Origin: Owenweeksia sp963758205
GTDB taxonomy: Bacteria; Bacteroidota; Bacteroidia; Flavobacteriales; Schleiferiaceae
Length of the DNA stretch: 64,000 nt
NCBI GenBank assembly: GCA_963758205.1
Contig: CAVWUM010000002.1
Location: 1,784,661-1,848,660 of the forward strand
Direction: 5' to 3'
In this document: positions 19,160 to 26,441 of the stretch, piece after piece
How positions within the stretch are numbered: the stretch's first letter is position 1
How the letters are laid out: each line of letters begins with the position of its first letter
Notes under the pieces: model-generated
Database searches by the model: none
What the model was told of the DNA's origin: nothing
What the model saw: only the letters and a program-made list of their open reading frames with translations
Program-made: the position numbers and the translations under genes

Positions 19160-19546
19160 ATGATAAGGGTAGCCTGTGCCATTATAAAAAACATTAACAA
19201 AGAGGTAATGTTAGTACAGCGAAGTGCTGATATGCCTCACCCATTGCAGTGGGAGTTTCCGGGTGGAAAGCTTACCCCCGGTGAAACCCCGGCTGATGCC
19301 ATAGTTCGTGAGATGCAGGAGGAGCTCGGTGTTTTGGTATTTCCCGTAAAGGAAATGGAGCCTGTATATTGGGAATATCCGAACAAAAAGATTGCTTTAG
19401 TTGCTGTAATTTGTGAAATTCGTTCAGGCGAATTGAGTTTGAGAGAACATGTGGACGTAAAATGGTTAGGCTTAAATGAGATGAAAAAAATGAACGTGTT
19501 GGAAGCCGATCGCCTTATTATTCAACAACTGGAAGGGGATACATGA
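19160..19546 (+). CDS. Nudix hydrolase, MutT-like
   Basis: A 128-residue Nudix protein. The Nudix box is complete: GGKLTPGETPADAIVREMQ, followed by EELGV. Together with the short length and VQRSADMPHPLQWEFPGG before the box this fits the MutT/8-oxo-dGTP diphosphatase group, but the substrate is not proven. The start is ATG 19160; a TTG nine bases upstream is less likely. It faces uvrC divergently with a 28-bp gap, so its promoter must lie inside uvrC. The stop overlaps the next gene as ATGA. Confidence 0.88.
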   Translation: MIRVACAIIKNINKEVMLVQRSADMPHPLQWEFPGGKLTPGETPADAIVREMQEELGVLVFPVKEMEPVYWEYPNKKIALVAVICEIRSGELSLREHVDVKWLGLNEMKKMNVLEADRLIIQQLEGDT

Positions 19547-20229
19547 AAATAAAACACCTTAAACTGGATTGTGCCAATCTGGGAGAATTGAAATATTTCT
19601 ACACCAAAAAGTTTGACTTTGAAATTGTAGAGGAGGGAGATGGAGAACTTACCCTCAAAATAGGAGAATCACTTCTTACCTTTTCAGAAAACCGGCTCAA
19701 AAAATCATATTACCATTTTGCCTTTAATATACCCTACGGAGCTATGGATATGGCTGTACAATGGGTACAAAAAAGAGTTGAGGTTTTACCTACGGATCAT
19801 GGTGAAATACAGGAGTTTCCTGATTGGGAAGCTCGTTCCATTTACTTTTTAGACCCTGCCGGCAATGTGGTGGAGCTGATTGGCCGGAAAAACTTCAATG
19901 AATCAAGGCCTGCTAAATTCAGTAAGTCGCAACTGCTAAATATAAGTGAGGTGGGCTTGCCTGTTTTTCAGGTAACAGCAGCCGCCAGCTATGTAGAAAA
20001 GACTGCCGGGGCCAGGCAGTTCGGTTCATCCAGCAGTACATTTTGTGCCCACGGTAATGATGAGGGCCTTTTCATAATAGTGGATAAGGCCGAGAAAACT
20101 TGGTTCCCCACCAGTGAAGCTGCAAAAGAATATCCCCTGGGTGTACTTTTTGAAACCGATCGTGGGAAATTTCACCTTCAGCTTGAGGGCGGTGGAATGA
20201 CGATAGAAGCGACCAAGAAACGTAAGTAG
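19543..20229 (+). CDS. VOC/glyoxalase-family protein
   Basis: A 228-residue protein. The N-terminal half has the vicinal-oxygen-chelate pattern: MKIKHLKLDCANLGELKYFY at the start, an FAFNIP strand, and FLDPAGNVVELIGR around residue 110. The C-terminal half is a second, weaker module with unclear metal residues. Such proteins bind a metal for isomerase, lyase or dioxygenase chemistry; the reaction cannot be read here. It is translationally coupled to the Nudix gene (ATGA overlap). Confidence 0.78.
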   Translation: MKIKHLKLDCANLGELKYFYTKKFDFEIVEEGDGELTLKIGESLLTFSENRLKKSYYHFAFNIPYGAMDMAVQWVQKRVEVLPTDHGEIQEFPDWEARSIYFLDPAGNVVELIGRKNFNESRPAKFSKSQLLNISEVGLPVFQVTAAASYVEKTAGARQFGSSSSTFCAHGNDEGLFIIVDKAEKTWFPTSEAAKEYPLGVLFETDRGKFHLQLEGGGMTIEATKKRK

Positions 20230-20317
20230 TTTCTTAAGTTACTGATCTTTTTCTAAACAAATATTTCCTCCTTCAGTTACTCTTTACAATCACTAAACAG
20301 TATAAAAGAGTAAGAGT

Positions 20318-20941
20318 ATGAAAAGGATTATTACATTATTTTCTGTAATGGCTATCTGCGCAAGTGCCTATGGCCAAAAAGACAATAGTATTACCATAAA
20401 CCCCAAAATCGGTATGAACTTCTCGGGTATTCAGAATGAACCTGATAATGTTTCTACCAATAACAAATTGGGATACAATGCAGGTGTGGATGTGCGGATA
20501 GGTGAAGGAATAGTCTGTCTGCAACCGGGAATATTCTTCTATCAATATAATCAGGAATACACGGTGGTTAATACCCAGGGTGGCACTTCCGGTTCCGTAA
20601 GTAGCGATATTAAAGTGCAATCTTTAAAAGTGCCTGTTAATGTAGGGTTCAGATTGATCTCGAGCGATGCCGTAACACTTATGGTTAATGGTGGTGCATC
20701 ATTCAATTTTCCCGTAAATGTTAATGTAAGCGAAGATAGCTTTGCCTTCAGCCGCCAGAATTATAATAGCGCCAATGTGGGTGGTGTTGTAGGTGCAGGA
20801 CTTGATTTAGCCATTTTTACATTTAATGTAAACTACGAATTTGGCCTGTCTGATTACATTGATTTTTCTAAAGATAACAACCTTTACACGGGTTCTTCAA
20901 AGCAATATGTAATTAGCCTTAATGTAGGAGTTAAGTTTTAG
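20318..20941 (+). CDS. PorT-like outer-membrane beta-barrel protein
   Basis: A 207-residue protein with a signal peptide (MKRIITLFSVMAICASAYGQ) and the strand alternation of small outer-membrane barrels: INPKIGMNFSG at the start, VDVRIGEGIVCLQPGIFFY, LKVPVNVGFRLIS and the C-terminal VISLNVGVKF with a final aromatic residue. It fits the OMP_b-brl_2/PorT-like family common in Bacteroidota. It stands alone, 88 bp after the VOC gene, and converges with the hydrolase gene. No specific function is known. Confidence 0.85.
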   Translation: MKRIITLFSVMAICASAYGQKDNSITINPKIGMNFSGIQNEPDNVSTNNKLGYNAGVDVRIGEGIVCLQPGIFFYQYNQEYTVVNTQGGTSGSVSSDIKVQSLKVPVNVGFRLISSDAVTLMVNGGASFNFPVNVNVSEDSFAFSRQNYNSANVGGVVGAGLDLAIFTFNVNYEFGLSDYIDFSKDNNLYTGSSKQYVISLNVGVKF

Positions 20942-20947
20942 GCTTGG

Positions 20948-22087
20948 CTAACTGCCAAAATATTTAAGAGTTTCTTTTACAATCACTTTAATTTCGGCCG
21001 GATGGTTACCCAAATTGGGTAACCTCTTTTTGCCCAAGCGACAAATCACCAAATCTTTTTCGGGTATAACTATAACATATTGCCCCAAAATACCCCGCAT
21101 ATAGTACACCTTGGTTAGGTAGCTGTCATCTATCCAAAAAGACCAGCCGTAATAGCTGGTAGAGCCTGGTGAACTGGCTTTAGCTACAAAAGCTGAATCC
21201 AATATTTGGTTACCCTCCCAGTTACCATAGTGTTGCAGCAGCTTACCGAAACGGGCAAAGTCGCGGGCATTGGAGTTAAAGCAGCAATAGGTAAGCTCAT
21301 TTCCATTTTTATTATCCAAATGCCAATAGGCATTGTGGCTGGCGCCTAAAGGTTGCCAAAGCTCTTCAGATGCAAACTGGCTAATGCTTTTGCCTGTTGC
21401 TTTACAAATTACCAAACCCAAAAGTTGAGAGGCACCACTTTGATAGTTAAAATCACCTCCGGGTTGGTTTACCACCGGCACCTTTTCATAAAGTAGGTTT
21501 TCGATATCTGAACCATAGTAGGCCTGTGCTGTAATACCTAAAGGTGATGTATATCCCTCATCCCACTGCAGGCCGGCTGTCATCATGCTCAGGTGTTTTA
21601 AGGTTAGATCTTTACGATAGGGCCCCTGTATTCCTGGCAGGTATTTTATTACCTGGTCATCCCAACTACCAATTATTCCTTTTTGGATAGCCATTTGAGC
21701 CAGTAGGGTTGTAATGCTCTTCGCCATGCTGAAGCTATTACTATGGCTCGTATCGCTATATCCATCCCAATATTTTTCAACTATAATTTTGTCATTCTTA
21801 ATAATCAGGAAGGCCACGGATTGGGTTCGTTCCAGCGTTTGCTCTAAGGTGTCACTGAGGCTTCTCTGATTGTAATCCTCCGCCAGGGGCCACTCCTGAG
21901 CGCTGCCAGCTGATATTATACGTGTATCAAAATATCGGGCATCATTAATGGTAGCTGTTTTTTCGCCATGCAGGTAAGTAGCCCAAACACCTTTAAGCAG
22001 GTATTGATTTCCCGTAAGGAAAAGGCCGAGTACGATAAGACCAAGTAAAAGAAAAATGGCAGCGAGGAAGTGGAGGAGGGTTTTCAT
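20948..22087 (-). CDS. Beta-lactamase-family serine hydrolase
   Basis: A 379-residue protein with an N-terminal membrane anchor (residues 7-25) and the class C beta-lactamase/EstB fold. The catalytic SxxK is SMAK at 120-123, the second motif is in FNYQSGASQLLG, and a late RGILGQYV replaces the usual K(S/T)G region. Family members are periplasmic esterases, peptidases or penicillin-binding-like enzymes; true beta-lactamase activity is unlikely to be inferable. It is single, convergent with the barrel gene (6 bp apart). Confidence 0.85.
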   Translation of the reverse strand: MKTLLHFLAAIFLLLGLIVLGLFLTGNQYLLKGVWATYLHGEKTATINDARYFDTRIISAGSAQEWPLAEDYNQRSLSDTLEQTLERTQSVAFLIIKNDKIIVEKYWDGYSDTSHSNSFSMAKSITTLLAQMAIQKGIIGSWDDQVIKYLPGIQGPYRKDLTLKHLSMMTAGLQWDEGYTSPLGITAQAYYGSDIENLLYEKVPVVNQPGGDFNYQSGASQLLGLVICKATGKSISQFASEELWQPLGASHNAYWHLDNKNGNELTYCCFNSNARDFARFGKLLQHYGNWEGNQILDSAFVAKASSPGSTSYYGWSFWIDDSYLTKVYYMRGILGQYVIVIPEKDLVICRLGKKRLPNLGNHPAEIKVIVKETLKYFGS

Positions 22088-22144
22088 TTATTTGAGGCTA
22101 TTTCGTTAGGTAGGTGCACAAATTAACTAATTAACCAATTCACT

Positions 22145-22846
22145 TCAACTCAACTCCACCTCAAATATCTCCTCAAAATATCCTTTTGCCTTTGCCTTCA
22201 CTTCTTCCATAGAAACCTTTCGTCCCAATTCCCTTTCCAGCGATGTCACATCTTTATCCTGTATCCCGCATGGAATAATATTTTTAAAGTAACTGAGGTC
22301 CGTATTTACATTGAAAGCCCAGCCATGCATGGTAACCCAGCGGCTCGCCCTTACGCCTAGCGCAAGTATTTTGCGCGCAGTGGGTTTGCCTGCGTCCAGC
22401 CACACTCCGGTTTCCGTGGGCGAGCGTTCACCTACCAGTCCATAATCGGCCAGTATTTTAATAAATATTTCTTCCAGATAGCGCAGGTACCTGTGTACAT
22501 CCGGAAAAAAGTGGTCCAAATCTAGAATAGGATAGCCTACTAACTGCCCCGGCCCATGATAGGTAATATCACCACCTCTATTGATTTTATAGTAGGTGGC
22601 ACCAATTTCGTGCAGGCGATTTGTGGGGATGAGCAGGTTATTTTCATCACCACTTTTGCCTAAAGTGTAAACGTGCGGGTGTTCACAAAACAGTAGGTGA
22701 TTTGTGGTTTTTACCTGCTCATCATCCGCAAGTTTACGGTTATTGAACTTGGTGTTTACCGTATGGTCAAAAAGTGAAGTCTGATAGTCCCAGGCCTGTT
22801 TATAGTCTATAAGGCCAAGGTCCTGTAAAGCAACCCTGGTTTTTAT
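22145..22846 (-). CDS. lipB: Lipoyl(octanoyl) transferase, probable ATA start
   Basis: LipB moves octanoyl from acyl carrier protein to lipoate-dependent enzymes. Hand translation across the whole frame gives a complete LipB: RVALQDLGLIDYKQAW, HPHVYTLGKSG, RGGDITYHGPGQLVGYP, then the catalytic lysine in TARKILALG and catalytic cysteine in NIIPCGI. The first ATG, GTG or TTG-compatible start only comes at 22519 (MDHFFPDV), after the invariant RGGDITYHGPG motif, so that cannot be the real start. The frame opens after a TGA near 22892. The codon at the homologous start position is ATA (22844-22846), which overlaps the stop of the isomerase gene as ATAA, just like the usual ATGA overlaps here. That gives 233 residues, the family length. 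Confidence 0.88.
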   Translation of the reverse strand: MKTRVALQDLGLIDYKQAWDYQTSLFDHTVNTKFNNRKLADDEQVKTTNHLLFCEHPHVYTLGKSGDENNLLIPTNRLHEIGATYYKINRGGDITYHGPGQLVGYPILDLDHFFPDVHRYLRYLEEIFIKILADYGLVGERSPTETGVWLDAGKPTARKILALGVRASRWVTMHGWAFNVNTDLSYFKNIIPCGIQDKDVTSLERELGRKVSMEEVKAKAKGYFEEIFEVELS

Positions 22847-23832
22847 ACCGGTAGTTTTGATAACTCGGACTTTAGCAGATCAATGGATTTTATATCCATA
22901 ATATCAACCTGGTTTATTTCGGATAGGTAGTAGGAAACCCAATCACCAAAGTGAACCAGGTAAAGAATACGCTCTATGGGGCTTTCACCTTTTCCCCAAA
23001 TCTCAAGCACATGGTTGGTTTTTTCCTTAATGATGGATTTATTGATTTCCATCCGCTTTTGATTGCGGTTGTAGTCGCCCTCAGTACGTAAAAATATGGC
23101 TGCATAATCATTGGTGCCGCCTTCCCAGCCTACCAGCTCATTATGGTTCATTTCAGGTACAGCACCCTCCCAGCTAAGCATTTTGGCGTTTTCATTAAAC
23201 TGCTGTCTCCAGCGCGCTGCTACACCAAGGTTTTCGCTCACAGCATATATTGCCGGAATTTTACCTTTAAGATGGCTGCTCATTCTTTCTGCCTCCACAA
23301 GTGTATCGGCCTCTTCACCGTTAATTAATCTTACGGCTGCTTCAAGGTCTTTTTTCACCGTAAGGGGAGCAATACCGTAAAACTCCATGTAATAACATAA
23401 AAATGCGAAAGAATAAGCGAACATGCTGCGGGGAGGATTGCCACCGCGCATGGTAATTACATTATAGCCACCACCTTTTGCAATTTGATATAACTCACCG
23501 CCTGATGTTATGCATGCCAGTTGGGCACCTCTTTTTATGGCATGCCTGGTGGCTGAGAGGGTTTCTTCGGTATTACCGCTATAGCTGCAGGCAATTACCA
23601 ATGTGTTTTTACCAACAAAGCCGGGCAGCATATAATCTTTATTTACTGCTACCGGCACGGCCGCAGAGGCCGAAATAAGATCAGCCACTATGGTACCACC
23701 AATCCCGGAGCCACCAAGGCCGGTTATCACCACGTTGTGAATTTCATTTTTTGGGGCAGTCAGGCTCAGTCCATCAATAATATCCAGTGCCTCGGCTATC
23801 TGATCGCTAAAATTTGAAATAAGATCTTTCAC
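22843..23832 (-). CDS. Bifunctional phosphoglucose/phosphomannose isomerase
   Basis: A 329-residue SIS-domain protein of the archaeal/Bacteroidota PGI/PMI family, which interconverts glucose-6-P or mannose-6-P with fructose-6-P. Visible motifs are VVITGLGGSGIGGTIVADL, IACSYSGNTEETLS (sugar-phosphate loop), ITSGGEL and the catalytic region WRQQFNENAKMLSWEG with EMNHNELVGWEG. Length and order match the family. The stop overlaps the probable start of lipB, so lipB translation probably depends on it. Confidence 0.93.
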   Translation of the reverse strand: MKDLISNFSDQIAEALDIIDGLSLTAPKNEIHNVVITGLGGSGIGGTIVADLISASAAVPVAVNKDYMLPGFVGKNTLVIACSYSGNTEETLSATRHAIKRGAQLACITSGGELYQIAKGGGYNVITMRGGNPPRSMFAYSFAFLCYYMEFYGIAPLTVKKDLEAAVRLINGEEADTLVEAERMSSHLKGKIPAIYAVSENLGVAARWRQQFNENAKMLSWEGAVPEMNHNELVGWEGGTNDYAAIFLRTEGDYNRNQKRMEINKSIIKEKTNHVLEIWGKGESPIERILYLVHFGDWVSYYLSEINQVDIMDIKSIDLLKSELSKLPV

Positions 23833-23910
23833 GTATCGGTGATTTAATTAATTGGTAAAACTACTACGAAAAAACTACTGCCGCCAAACGCTTTCGGTGA
23901 ATTAAGGTAT

Positions 23911-24555
23911 TCAGGCGATTTGGGGATATACTTTACGTGTTTGCCTGATGGCAATTTCAGGAACCCGATAAAATGAAATAAGGGTAATGCTAAGAAGTGT
24001 AAAATAAATAATACCAAAGGTGCTATTCCATACATCGCCACTTATCCATATATGATTACCCGGTATGTAAATTACCAGATAGAGGACCCAGCCCAACGAA
24101 TGTGTGGTTTTGCGTGGTAAAAACATAGGCACCTTACATAGTCTTATTTCATTAAAAAGTAAAACGGATAAAAACAAAAGGGTGATAACTCCAAAAACAA
24201 TATCTGCTCTGAAAGTAAAGTTGTTGAAAGCTACATACCACGCTAATGCTATGGATAGCGTAAGTAATAAATAGGGGAGGGTTAAAAACCTGAGCAATGT
24301 TTGTCCCACCATGCTCCAGGTTTTTTTGTTTACGCTTTCCTGCGCTTTTTCCAAAAATTTTCTGAAACCTTCCTTTCCGCCAAATTTTTTATGTGCCGTA
24401 TGCAGGGCCTCTTTGAAGCTCAGCTTGGCATTAGACTGCTGCTCTCTTTCTATTGCGGTGGCAAAATGATCTATCAGCTCGGCCTGTATATCATAGTACT
24501 TTACCCCATTTTTATGGAGATAGGTTTTTATGATGTTAATCTTTTCCGCTTCCAT
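23911..24555 (-). CDS. PadR-linked membrane protein
   Basis: A 214-residue protein. The N-terminal 80 residues are soluble and helical (YDIQAELIDHFATAIE, then a segment with AHKKFGGKEGF), resembling the permease-prefix domain found next to PadR regulators. Four membrane helices follow (near 87-110, 113-135, 150-168 and 175-195). No catalytic motif is visible. It starts at the base after the PadR stop, so the two genes form an operon and it may be the output or signal partner of the regulator. This is inference. Confidence 0.75.
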   Translation of the reverse strand: MEAEKINIIKTYLHKNGVKYYDIQAELIDHFATAIEREQQSNAKLSFKEALHTAHKKFGGKEGFRKFLEKAQESVNKKTWSMVGQTLLRFLTLPYLLLTLSIALAWYVAFNNFTFRADIVFGVITLLFLSVLLFNEIRLCKVPMFLPRKTTHSLGWVLYLVIYIPGNHIWISGDVWNSTFGIIYFTLLSITLISFYRVPEIAIRQTRKVYPQIA

Positions 24556-24888
24556 TTAAATAGTTTTTGGCGTTATAATAGTTTCCACAGATTGAAGAAA
24601 CTCCCGGAGTTGCTGTAGTTTGTCGGTGGTTGCCTTTTTTCCTTTGGCGCTGAGGCTATAGTATTTTCTAACGCGGCCACTTACCGGGCGATGTTCAGTC
24701 AGCAACAATCCGCTTTGCTCCAGTTTATGGAGGGCAGGGTATAACGCACCTTCAGTAATCTGCATTTGCTCAGCACTGGCTTCTTTTATTTTCCGGATGA
24801 TTTCATAACCATACATTTGGCCGTTGTCCGCAAGCAACTTCAGTATCAGCGTGGATAGCGTGCCTCTTAAAAGAGAATTATCTTTCAT
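24556..24888 (-). CDS. PadR-family transcriptional regulator
   Basis: A 110-residue winged-helix regulator: GTLSTLILKLLADNGQMYGY, then EIIRKIKEAS, ITEGALYPALHKLEQSGLL and RKYYSLSAKGK, all PadR landmarks. Members usually repress their own operon until a ligand or stress relieves them. I chose ATG 24888 (MKDNSLLRG), since the 15 upstream codons are unlike PadR. A dyad (TATACC-N11-GGTATA, 24898-24920) sits just upstream and could be its operator. Confidence 0.93.
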   Translation of the reverse strand: MKDNSLLRGTLSTLILKLLADNGQMYGYEIIRKIKEASAEQMQITEGALYPALHKLEQSGLLLTEHRPVSGRVRKYYSLSAKGKKATTDKLQQLREFLQSVETIITPKTI

Positions 24889-24897
24889 GCGCACGAA

Positions 24898-24920
24898 TAT
24901 ACCAAAGAATCTTAGGTATA
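24898..24920 (-). promoter_or_regulatory. Possible PadR operator dyad
   Basis: TATACC (24898-24903) and GGTATA (24915-24920) form a perfect 6-bp inverted repeat with an 11-bp spacer, 10-32 bases upstream of the PadR start codon. PadR regulators bind dyads of this kind of spacing near their own promoters. The rest of the 276-bp space up to 25165 holds no gene. Confidence 0.4.
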
Positions 24921-25164
24921 AGAAATACGTCATCTATATTTTAAAAAGGAGGAGGATAGCAGATTAGTTGAACAATGGGCAGGCACAAGTTAGATCTGTG
25001 CTGTTGTAAATCATTCATGATGGGTTAGTAGTTAAAGCACCAGTTGGAGAGTGGATATCAAAGGGAGGGTTTATAAGAATCGGTTATTGATAGAGGTCGA
25101 CTAATTGTGCTTACCTGCCTTTTATTTTAGAAATCGGATTATGCGGCCAAGTACCCAGTAAACT

Positions 25165-26427
25165 CTATTTGATAATCTCCTCCACTAAATGAGGATAGGT
25201 TTTTAAACTAACAATTTTGCCTTGCGGATCAATGAGGATGTAGCGCGGATATTCTTCAGCCAAAAATGTTTTCATAAAAAGTGGTGTAGTAAGGGCCTGT
25301 GGCCAATTGTGCTTGTATTGGGTTGTAAATTTCTCAACAGCATTATTGATGTTATGTGGACTTACGCCCAGTAACTTTACTCTTTCACTATGCTTCAGGG
25401 CAAACTCCTGTAGCTTAGGTGCACTGCCGTGGCAGGGTTTGCACCAATCGGCCCACATATCAATCAGTAAATAGTGCTTTCCGTCCAGAAGGGAGCGTAA
25501 GGCTATGGAATCTCCATTGGGGGTTGGTAGTTTAATATCGGGCATCATATCGCCTGGCCCCAATGGCTTTTCATATGCAAGATCAGAGGGCTCGATGCGG
25601 ATAAATCTCCCGAAAGGGTCAACCTCCAAAACAAGGTAAACCTGATCATTAAATGAAAAAAGGGTGTTGGCCGTATCCAGTTTAATGCACCCTGAGGTAG
25701 GAAAGGCATCGAATTGGATATTGGGGTAATTGATAAAAATCAAGTCACTTTCTGCATCATCAAAGCGGCCATTGCAGTTGTAATCATGCAAAGCAATTTT
25801 TACGCTATCCCCCGCAAGGGTTGTTTCTATAATCTTATTGTTATGTCGTTTGGTATGAAACCAAAATTCGGACGACATCTTCCCTCTTTTTGAATTTGGA
25901 TCTACCTGAAAGGTTTTATTAAGACTAACTGTATACAGAGAGTCTTTTGGAGGTATGGTGTACCTGACGGAAAAACTGGCCATGGAATTTTCCTTCCCTG
26001 TAAAGGTGAGGTAGGCCACAGAATCTTTAAAAGTTACAGGAGGGCCATCATCACCAAAGTTGAGGTTGTTGTTTTTGTCTATAAAAATTGTTGGTGAGGC
26101 GCTTTTGTAATTCCCGATAACGATACCCAGCCCTCGTGCCACTGCACCGGGGTAACCAATGAAATACTCTGTGGTAAATGCCGTGTCAACAGCCAAGAAA
26201 TTTATTGGATAGGTGAGTGACGACTCACCTTGCCTCATTGCAACACTACTGCCATTAATATGGTACAGCATGGCAAACCCATGACTTTGATCTTCTTCAG
26301 GATAAAGGCTATCGGTAAAATGTATAGTAATAGGTTGGGCACTTAAAGCAAACAGGCCAAGCAGGTAAATACTAATCAGAGATAAAACTTTGGGCGAGAA
26401 ATGGCTTAATAATATTTGCAGATTCAT
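25165..26427 (-). CDS. TlpA-like thioredoxin-fold protein
   Basis: A 420-residue exported protein. A signal peptide (ending LFALSAQ) is followed by about 270 residues of unknown beta-rich sequence, then a redoxin domain from about 290 with the active site WCKPC (Cys329/Cys332) and the conserved proline in EEYPRYILIDPQG. Such proteins reduce or exchange disulfides in the periplasm, often tied to cytochrome maturation or stress. It begins 14 bp after the stop of the DUF5686 gene, suggesting one transcript. The N-terminal part is typical of Bacteroidota TlpA relatives. Confidence 0.87.
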   Translation of the reverse strand: MNLQILLSHFSPKVLSLISIYLLGLFALSAQPITIHFTDSLYPEEDQSHGFAMLYHINGSSVAMRQGESSLTYPINFLAVDTAFTTEYFIGYPGAVARGLGIVIGNYKSASPTIFIDKNNNLNFGDDGPPVTFKDSVAYLTFTGKENSMASFSVRYTIPPKDSLYTVSLNKTFQVDPNSKRGKMSSEFWFHTKRHNNKIIETTLAGDSVKIALHDYNCNGRFDDAESDLIFINYPNIQFDAFPTSGCIKLDTANTLFSFNDQVYLVLEVDPFGRFIRIEPSDLAYEKPLGPGDMMPDIKLPTPNGDSIALRSLLDGKHYLLIDMWADWCKPCHGSAPKLQEFALKHSERVKLLGVSPHNINNAVEKFTTQYKHNWPQALTTPLFMKTFLAEEYPRYILIDPQGKIVSLKTYPHLVEEIIK

Positions 26428-26441
26428 GCGGATGGAGGGAA

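Noticed and set aside
22145..22519. A short lipB starting at the first ordinary start codon
   Set aside because: It would lack the invariant RGGDITYHGPG region that is present in frame immediately upstream.
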